From Acidobacteriota bacterium (GTDB lineage: Bacteria > Acidobacteriota > Terriglobia > Acidiferrales > UBA7541): 64,000 nt of DNA. A program made the translations under genes and the position numbers. Position 1 is the stretch's first letter. Every line of letters begins with the position of its first letter. Below the pieces are notes generated by a model, which worked only from the letters and a program-made list of their open reading frames with translations, searched no databases and was not told the DNA's origin. Below, one piece after another: positions 58,382 through 64,000 of this stretch. The stretch spans positions 1 through 64,000 of the forward strand of contig JABCZG010000003.1 of assembly GCA_013289835.1 (NCBI GenBank). Reading direction: 5' to 3'.

Positions 58382-59569
58382 TCAGTGCAGGCTCTCCACG
58401 ATCATCGCGATCCCTTGCCCGCCGCCGATGCAAGCTGTCGCCAGGCCGTAGCGCAGGCCATTCCTTCGTAGCTCGTTGAGAATCGTAATCACCAGCCGCG
58501 TCCCCGAAGCTCCCAGCGGATGCCCCAGCGCAATCGCGCCACCATTTACGTTGGTCTTGTCGCGATTCAGACCCAGCACTTTCTCCACCGCCAGATACTG
58601 CGCCGCGAAAGCCTCATTCACTTCCACGCGATCCATCTGCTCGAGACGCAAGCCCGCCAGCTTCAGCGCTTTCTGCGAAGACGGCACCGGCCCAATCCCC
58701 ATGATGCTCGGATCGACTCCCGCAACCGCCCACGACACGATGCGCCCCACTGGTTTCAGCCCGCGCTCATTCGCAATCTTTTCTGTCGTCACCACCACGG
58801 CCGCCGCGCCATCCACAATCCCGCTGGCATTCCCCGCAGTTACGATTCCATCTTTCTTAAACGAAGGCGGCAGCTTCCCGAGCGTCTCCATCGTCGTCTC
58901 CGGCCGCCGGTGATCGTCTTCACTCACGACGATCGATTTCTTCCCCTGCTTCACTTCCACTGGCACGAGTTCTTCCCGAATGCGGCAAGCCTTGTACGCC
59001 GCGTCCGCCGCCTGCTGGCTGCGCAGCGCATAGGCATCGGCGTCCGTCCGCGTGATGCCGTGCTGCTCCGCCAGCTTCTCCGCCGTCAGCGCCATCGGCA
59101 ATCCGCAATACGTATCCGTAAGCCCCGCCATCAACGAATCTTCCAGCACGCCGCCACCGAGCTTCAATCCCGAGCGCGCCCCGCGAACCACAAACGGCGC
59201 CTGCGTCATATTTTCCATCCCGCCCGCCAGCACCATCGTCACTTCGCCCAGCAGCAACCGCTGCGCCGCCTGCGCAATCGCCTCAATCCCCGATCCGCAC
59301 AGCCGGTTCACCGTCACCGCCGGCGCTTCAATCCTCAATCCCGCCTTCAATCCCACGTGCCGTGCGCCATAGAGCGCATCCGCGCTCGTCTGCATCACGT
59401 TGCCGAAAATCGCGTGATCAAACTCACCCGGGTCCGCGCCCGACCGCCGAATCGCCTCTTTCGAAGCATGCGCCGCCAGCTCAATCGCGCTCACCTCCGA
59501 AAACGCCCCGGTATACCGCGCCATCGGCGTCCGCGCCCCCGCCACAATCACCACATCGGTAGGAAACAT
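58382..59569 (-). CDS. Acetyl-CoA C-acetyltransferase (thiolase)
   Basis: Thiolase II of 395 residues that condenses two acetyl-CoA to acetoacetyl-CoA or runs the reverse. Active-site Cys in VNRLCGSGIEAIAQAAQRLL (about residue 90), His region GGAIALGHPLGASGTRLV (about 345-362) and C-terminal Cys in CIGGGQGIA (about 382) are all present. NVMQTSADALYGARHVGLK and AGGMENMTQAPFVV match the biosynthetic/degradative family. It follows the TPR-GAF-GGDEF gene by 28 nt. With hbd and crotonase it forms a C4-CoA set interrupted by the PIN module. Confidence 0.94.
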   Translation of the reverse strand: MFPTDVVIVAGARTPMARYTGAFSEVSAIELAAHASKEAIRRSGADPGEFDHAIFGNVMQTSADALYGARHVGLKAGLRIEAPAVTVNRLCGSGIEAIAQAAQRLLLGEVTMVLAGGMENMTQAPFVVRGARSGLKLGGGVLEDSLMAGLTDTYCGLPMALTAEKLAEQHGITRTDADAYALRSQQAADAAYKACRIREELVPVEVKQGKKSIVVSEDDHRRPETTMETLGKLPPSFKKDGIVTAGNASGIVDGAAAVVVTTEKIANERGLKPVGRIVSWAVAGVDPSIMGIGPVPSSQKALKLAGLRLEQMDRVEVNEAFAAQYLAVEKVLGLNRDKTNVNGGAIALGHPLGASGTRLVITILNELRRNGLRYGLATACIGGGQGIAMIVESLH

Positions 59570-59597
59570 GAGTACGTTCTCCGTTTGAATTTATTCT

Positions 59598-62204
59598 TCA
59601 GAGTTTGGGAGTCTCGAGGGATATGACAGTGTCCCCGCCCTTTTTTCGCGCTTCTTCCACGGAAAACTCCGCGCGGTTAATCAAATCCGTCACGATGTCT
59701 TCGCTGTCGTAGTCCTGCTTCGCCACCGCTTCGACAATCCCCGCGCTCAGCGTGATCGAAGTCGAATCCCACGGCGGTCGCAATCCCGAAGCCGCCCGCC
59801 GCAGCTTATCCGCAAGGTTCTGCGCCCCCGCCAGCGTCGTATCCGGCAAAATAAATGCCAGCGACCACGACGTGTATTTCACCGCCACGTCGTTCTGCCG
59901 CACGATGGGCTGCAGCGAACGCGCCAGTTGTTCCAGAAAACGCTCCAGCGGCGGCTCGCCTTGCTGCCGCAAAATCTCTGCCCCGCGGTCAATTTGCAGA
60001 ATCGTCAACGAAAGCGGCGTGCCCTGCGTGCGCGCGCGGTCCGCTTCCGTCAGGAGGCAACTCTGGTACGAGCTGCGGCTCAGCAGCCCGGACCGTTCAT
60101 CAGAAACTCCCATGCGCCGCACCAGCGAACGCAGCCGCGTGTGGCTCACGCTCATGAGCATCTGGTCGCCGATGGCCTGCAAAAAGTAAGCCTCGTTCGG
60201 CCTCCACTTGTGCGCATCGGCATACGCGATGATCAGCATCCCCGCCGGCATCTGCGTCTCTTTGTCCGTAATCATGACGCCCAGCGCGGTGGCCAGCCCC
60301 AGCTCTTTGAGGATCGATCCCTCCGCGGCATTTACAATCAAGCCACCCAATTCATCCGGCTCCGCCTTCTCCATTTGCGCGAGCAGCAGCACTACCTGCG
60401 CGCCGGGCGCCGGCTTCACGCCGTGCGCGCAAAACTCCGCCGCCATTTCCGGCGGCCGGCCGGGAGCGCCGACAACCGCCAGTGCGCGCGTCGGTCGCAG
60501 GTAAGTCCCAACCTCATTCACCGCCGTGTTGAGCATGGCGCGCGGCGTCTGCTGCCGAAATATCTTCTGATTGATCTCCGATATTTTCGACAGATCGCGC
60601 AGCGTCTCCGCCGTGTACACGCCCGTCTTCCCAGTAATCGTGTTCTGCGCTTCGGCAACGGGCGGTGCCGGCGCCACGGGGGCTGCCTGCACCGCAGGCA
60701 CTGGCGCAGCTTCCGTCTTCGGTTTTGGCGCTCCCTGCGGCCACCAATTCGCCATCTGGTAGAGATTCGAAAGCCGCGCGTTGTGTTCTTCCTCACCGGG
60801 ATACATGATTGCGATTTTTTGCAGCCGCTCGAGCGCTTTGTTCTGCAGGGCGTACTGCAAGAAAATTTCCGTTTGCACGATCAAGTCTTCCAGCGCCTGC
60901 CTGTGCCGTGCTTCTTCGCTGCTGGCAGGTGTAGCAGGGGCCCCACTTTGCGCTGGCGGCGGCGTTTGCACCTGCGCCCCCGTGCCCGATTTCATCAACC
61001 GGCTCGCGATGCGCTTTAAATAGGTGTCGTCCACTTTCCCGCGCAGCAGCTCCAGCCGTTGCTGGTTACGGTGATCGTAAGCGTCAATGTCCACCAGCCG
61101 TTCGAACGATTCCGCCGCCTTGGCCACGTTCCCCGAAGTCAGGTAGACGTCGAACAATTTGATCAGCACTTCAAAATACTGCGACTCGCGGTTCAACTCA
61201 TTGATCACTGCCGCCCAGAACTCCAGAATCGCCTGCGACTGTCCGTGCTTTGCACCAACGGCATCCAGTAGCGCCGCAAATTCGTTCTGTCGCTTGTCCG
61301 CAAACATCCGCCGCTTCACCGTGGTCAGAAGCTCGACTGCCTTCTGATCCTGTCCCGCAGCGATGTAATGCTCGGCGAGATCGAACAGCCGCGTCACGCG
61401 CTCATTTTTTTCACGAATCAAGCGGTCGAGAATCTCGCGCGCCTTCTCCAAGTTTCCCGAACGCATGAGCGCGTCGCCATACGTATCCAGAAACGTCGCG
61501 TCGCCCTCCGCCGCCCCAAACGGCTCCAGCAGCGCCGCGGCGCGCACCGCATTCCCCGCCTGCAAATTTGCCTGCGCATAGAGCAGCGCAACGCTACGCT
61601 CCTGCGGCGCCAGCTTGTGCGCCCGCCCAAGAAGCTGCAGCGCATCCGCCGCCGCACCGCTCGCCGTAGCAAGCTGCCCCGAGCGTAAAAACGCGCGCGC
61701 CGCCAGTGAATTCTTCCCGATGCGCTCCGCGGACTCCGCCAGCTTCATCTGCCGCCCAAGATTTTCCGGATCCAGCTGAGCGATCCGCTCCCAGCAAAAC
61801 AGCGCGTCCTCATCCCGCCCGGCCGCCGCAAAAAGCTCCGCCGCTTTCGTGTACTGCTCGATCGCCTCTTCCGGATGATTTTGTTTTTGCTGCAGAAACG
61901 CGTGCCGCGCAATGCGTTCCGGCGGCTGCGGCGTGGCATTCGAACGCAGAAACCGGTTGTAAATCGCCAGCGCCTTCGTCTCGTCCTTGGGCTCGATCAA
62001 CAAATCAAACAGCATCCCGTAATAAACCGCCGCGCGATCTGGTTGATCCATCCGCGCGTACAAATCCCCAAGCGCCTGCGTGGCTTCCTGATGCTGCGGC
62101 GCCTCGTCGAGCGCCGCGAGATAGGCCTCGATCGCATCCTCGACGCGATTCTTCTCAAGGAAGCGTCGGGCGCGTTCCAAATGCTTGCTGACGTCTGCGG
62201 CCAT
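59598..62204 (-). CDS. TPR protein with GAF-like and degenerate GGDEF-like domains
   Basis: An 868-residue multidomain protein. An N-terminal TPR array (about residues 1-430) starts with KHLERARRFLEKNRVEDAIE and has AKLGKP-free helical repeats such as AYLAALDEAPQHQEATQALG and AAELFAAAGRDEDALFCWER. A Pro/Ala-rich linker (about 480-560) leads to a GAF-like region (about 580-710; QMPAGMLIIAYADAHKWRPNEAY) and a diguanylate-cyclase-like C-terminus (about 735-868). The GGEEF site is replaced by YTSWSLAF, so catalysis of c-di-GMP synthesis is unlikely. ATG 62204 begins the first repeat. It lies directly upstream of the thiolase. Role is probably protein-protein scaffolding or signalling. Confidence 0.8.
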   Translation of the reverse strand: MAADVSKHLERARRFLEKNRVEDAIEAYLAALDEAPQHQEATQALGDLYARMDQPDRAAVYYGMLFDLLIEPKDETKALAIYNRFLRSNATPQPPERIARHAFLQQKQNHPEEAIEQYTKAAELFAAAGRDEDALFCWERIAQLDPENLGRQMKLAESAERIGKNSLAARAFLRSGQLATASGAAADALQLLGRAHKLAPQERSVALLYAQANLQAGNAVRAAALLEPFGAAEGDATFLDTYGDALMRSGNLEKAREILDRLIREKNERVTRLFDLAEHYIAAGQDQKAVELLTTVKRRMFADKRQNEFAALLDAVGAKHGQSQAILEFWAAVINELNRESQYFEVLIKLFDVYLTSGNVAKAAESFERLVDIDAYDHRNQQRLELLRGKVDDTYLKRIASRLMKSGTGAQVQTPPPAQSGAPATPASSEEARHRQALEDLIVQTEIFLQYALQNKALERLQKIAIMYPGEEEHNARLSNLYQMANWWPQGAPKPKTEAAPVPAVQAAPVAPAPPVAEAQNTITGKTGVYTAETLRDLSKISEINQKIFRQQTPRAMLNTAVNEVGTYLRPTRALAVVGAPGRPPEMAAEFCAHGVKPAPGAQVVLLLAQMEKAEPDELGGLIVNAAEGSILKELGLATALGVMITDKETQMPAGMLIIAYADAHKWRPNEAYFLQAIGDQMLMSVSHTRLRSLVRRMGVSDERSGLLSRSSYQSCLLTEADRARTQGTPLSLTILQIDRGAEILRQQGEPPLERFLEQLARSLQPIVRQNDVAVKYTSWSLAFILPDTTLAGAQNLADKLRRAASGLRPPWDSTSITLSAGIVEAVAKQDYDSEDIVTDLINRAEFSVEEARKKGGDTVISLETPKL

Positions 62205-62555
62205 CGATTCGAATTGCCTTTGCGGTGTCTGAAAACTGCCAACCAGGTGCCAACCACTTGACGGAACGGAGCTGGGCCCCACGTGGCGTGCCAACCGCTC
62301 GCACTAACTATATACCGCCCGCCAGACCCCGGCAAAAGTCATGCCCATCGCCGATGCGCTATCCGGCAGCAGGTCAGCCTAGCCAGGTTTTTTGCCCTCA
62401 AGGAACTTTTGATCGCGCCGGCGCTCGTTCGAATTTGCCGCAACAGAAAGAAATTCCGCTCCCTTGCCGTCCACAGATAAATTGCGCTTTTCACATAATC
62501 TTTGGTAAAGTGCCGCTCCAGCTACCCACTCAGCTCCACTGCCTCGGAGGCCCAG
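62205..62555. other. 351-nt intergenic region between divergent genes
   Basis: Lies between the TPR-GAF protein start and the membrane-protein start and must hold both promoters. The open frame of the TPR gene continues across its left part without protein-like composition. A GGAGG site for the membrane gene is at about 62546-62550. I see no RNA gene or strong hairpin. Confidence 0.5.
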
Positions 62556-63440
62556 ATGACCACCCTCGACTTGCGGCCGCTCTCCATCGGTGAGCTTCTC
62601 GACCGCACCTTTAGCTTGTACCGACGGAATTTCGCTCTTTTCATCGGTATCTCGGCACTTCCCCAACTCTTGGTGCTGGCCCTTCAGCTTGCGCAAATCG
62701 CCTTTTTGCCTTCGAGAGCCGCGCTCCCCGTCGTGCCCCCGGCCGCCACAGAGTTCCAGACTAGAGCCGTTCAGTTTTCCACTGGTAGTGCGTTCGGTAT
62801 CTTCGGGCTTGCTCTTGTCGGCATCATCGTCTATCTGATTGCCTATCTGTTCTCACAAGGCGGCACGGTCTTCGCCGTCTCCGAGCTATATCTCGGAAGG
62901 GCGACCACCATCGGTCAATCTCTTTCGCGGGTGCGCGGCGAGCTGGGCTCGCTCTTCGGCGTTATTTTTCTCAATGGCCTCGTGACCGGTATTTCGTTCC
63001 TTCTCTTGATCATTCCAGGGATTTACATGGCTTGCCGGCTGTGCGTTTGCGTTCCCGCCGCGCTTCTTGAGAATCTCGGTCCGCGTGAGTCCCTTGAACG
63101 CAGTTTTGGCCTCACCAAGGATAATGCGGGCCGCGCATTCCTGATCTTTTTGCTCTACGTGGTGATTCTGTATGCCGCATTATTCTTGTTCGATATCCCC
63201 TTCGCATTCGCCATACAATCCGCAGCTCACAATCCTTCCGTGCTCCGCGTGTGGACAGCCTTGATGCAAGTTGGCAACTTCGTCGCCACTATTTTGATCA
63301 CACCCGTCCTGACGATTGCCTTTGCGATCTTTTATTTCGACTTGCGCGTGCGCAAGGAAGCGTTCGACCTGCAGTTGATGATGAATCCACTCGCCGGAGG
63401 AGTCCCAGCGCCGCCGGCCGCCGGCAGCCTGCTGTCCTAA
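62556..63440 (+). CDS. Multi-pass membrane protein (glycerophosphodiester-phosphodiesterase membrane-domain-like)
   Basis: A 294-residue inner-membrane protein with about six hydrophobic segments, for example ALFIGISALPQLLVLALQLA, FGLALVGIIVYLIAYLF, FLNGLVTGISFLLLIIPGIY and FLIFLLYVVILYAALFLFDI. It begins LDLRPLSIGELLDRTFSLYR, a signature of a widespread family of integral proteins with the glycerophosphoryl-diester-phosphodiesterase membrane domain. No catalytic motif is seen. ATG 62556 has GGAGG 6 nt upstream. The DUF4129-type gene follows 44 nt later, and these two are often neighbours. Role unknown. Confidence 0.82.
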   Translation: MTTLDLRPLSIGELLDRTFSLYRRNFALFIGISALPQLLVLALQLAQIAFLPSRAALPVVPPAATEFQTRAVQFSTGSAFGIFGLALVGIIVYLIAYLFSQGGTVFAVSELYLGRATTIGQSLSRVRGELGSLFGVIFLNGLVTGISFLLLIIPGIYMACRLCVCVPAALLENLGPRESLERSFGLTKDNAGRAFLIFLLYVVILYAALFLFDIPFAFAIQSAAHNPSVLRVWTALMQVGNFVATILITPVLTIAFAIFYFDLRVRKEAFDLQLMMNPLAGGVPAPPAAGSLLS

Positions 63441-63484
63441 ATGCTGTCGAAAAGCGCCGCCGATCCTTCATTGCCGGGCCTAGC

Positions 63485-64000
63485 ATGCCAGTAAGCCTCA
63501 ACCATCTCTTCCGGTTGCTTCTTGTCGTGTTTTTCGTCCTGGCAGCGATCTCCGTGTCGGAGGCATCTCAGCAAACTGCTTCTCCGCTCGCCGCAACCGG
63601 TGACGCTGGTTTTCCGGATGCCGCGTCCTTCGCCGCCGAACTACAGCGCGTTGGCCAAGCCATCGAAAAGGAAAAGGCCTCCCCCGCGAATCTGGCCGCC
63701 GTGCGCGAAAAGCTTCCTCTTCAGTGGAAAATTTCCACCCCCGACGCCAGCTATTCGCTCTCCACGGAGCCGCTGAACTCGCTCCTCCGCGACGCCGAAA
63801 AAGAAAAAGATCCAAAAAAAATCGCCGCCAAAGTCACCGAAGCATCGTTCTGGGCCCTCGATCTCGCCAACCAAGTCAAAGCCTACGCCGGCGCGCAAAC
63901 TCGCCCCGCCACCAATGCCCGCCCCGCCCTCGATCAAATCCTGAGCCGCCGCGAATTCGGCAGCGTGCACGCTCCCTCCCAATGGGACCTCTTTCGCCAG
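63485..64000 (+). CDS. Start of an exported DUF4129-type protein, cut by the window edge
   Basis: The frame from ATG 63485 runs open to the last base, giving 172 residues without a stop. It has a signal peptide (RLLLVVFFVLAAISVSEA, about residues 10-27), then FPDAASFAAELQRVGQAIEK, WKISTPDASYSLSTEPL and SRREFGSVHAPSQWDLFRQ at the edge. This last motif commonly precedes a transmembrane segment and a C-terminal DUF4129 domain, but that part is outside the window. The tandem position after a polytopic membrane gene supports the assignment. Partial; function unknown, thought to be linked to transglutaminase-like envelope proteins. Confidence 0.75.
   Translation, partial: MPVSLNHLFRLLLVVFFVLAAISVSEASQQTASPLAATGDAGFPDAASFAAELQRVGQAIEKEKASPANLAAVREKLPLQWKISTPDASYSLSTEPLNSLLRDAEKEKDPKKIAAKVTEASFWALDLANQVKAYAGAQTRPATNARPALDQILSRREFGSVHAPSQWDLFRQ

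Overview
The window looks like a chromosomal segment from an Acidobacteriota bacterium, probably a soil-type member of the class Terriglobia. The evidence is a VWA-domain protein of the 'VWFA-related Acidobacterial' type (22263-23372), two Oar-like TonB-dependent receptors with an N-terminal carboxypeptidase-regulatory domain, BBP2-type outer-membrane barrels, several PilZ proteins, secreted proteins with Ig/IPT-like domains, and high G+C. This assignment is inference from gene content; no rRNA is present. There is no phage, insertion sequence or CRISPR array. It is mostly housekeeping and envelope DNA with small accessory insertions.

Layout. 0-4 kb: an M28 peptidase, a PilZ protein, and a divergent PilZ/zinc-ribbon/PilZ protein followed by a beta-carbonic anhydrase. 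4-11.6 kb: a minus-strand nucleoside-salvage operon (pyrimidine-nucleoside phosphorylase, S9 peptidase, CNT permease, purine-nucleoside phosphorylase, cytidine deaminase, exported MTA/SAH-type deaminase). 11.6-20.6 kb: envelope genes (NTF2-like secreted protein, Oar-like receptor, Tat-type metallo-beta-lactamase-fold protein, two related barrels). 20.7-25.3 kb: inositol monophosphatase, a BrnTA toxin-antitoxin pair with a leaderless-looking promoter and operator, moaD-moaE-VWA, and a TIGR01777 epimerase. 25.3-31 kb: an ECF sigma/anti-sigma/secreted-protein operon, then a secreted cluster of Ig/IPT protein, small exported protein and matrixin protease that shows an N-terminal truncation and a frameshift.

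31-36 kb: a FabH-like ketosynthase, a second TonB receptor, a Bax-inhibitor-1-like membrane protein, a bacterial-PH-domain protein and tRNA-Glu(UUC). 36.4-43.2 kb: a complete ISC iron-sulfur operon, iscR-iscS-orfX-iscU-iscA-hscB-hscA-fdx-iscX. It has a near-consensus IscR type-1 box, an unknown 103-residue protein translationally coupled to iscU, a 46-bp dyad between iscU and iscA, a terminator-like hairpin just before hscB, and several REP-like hairpins. 43.4-47.3 kb: a metallophosphoesterase, a GH20 hexosaminidase and coaD.

47.4-53.7 kb: an aminotransferase, then the GDP-mannose route (manA, manC, phosphomannomutase), a cupin and a PhzF-like protein, closed by a strong bidirectional terminator. 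53.7-62.2 kb, minus strand: an exported protein made of about 29 seven-residue charged repeats, nusB-ribH, and a CoA-linked fatty-acid/butyrate gene set (TPR-GAF-degenerate-GGDEF protein, thiolase, hydroxyacyl-CoA dehydrogenase, enoyl-CoA hydratase). A plus-strand PIN-domain toxin module interrupts the last set. 62.5-64 kb: a multi-pass membrane protein and the start of an exported DUF4129-type protein that runs off the edge.

The observations most worth testing are the regulatory architecture and unknown member of the ISC operon, the heptad-repeat exported protein, the damaged matrixin/Ig cluster, and the two toxin-antitoxin loci.
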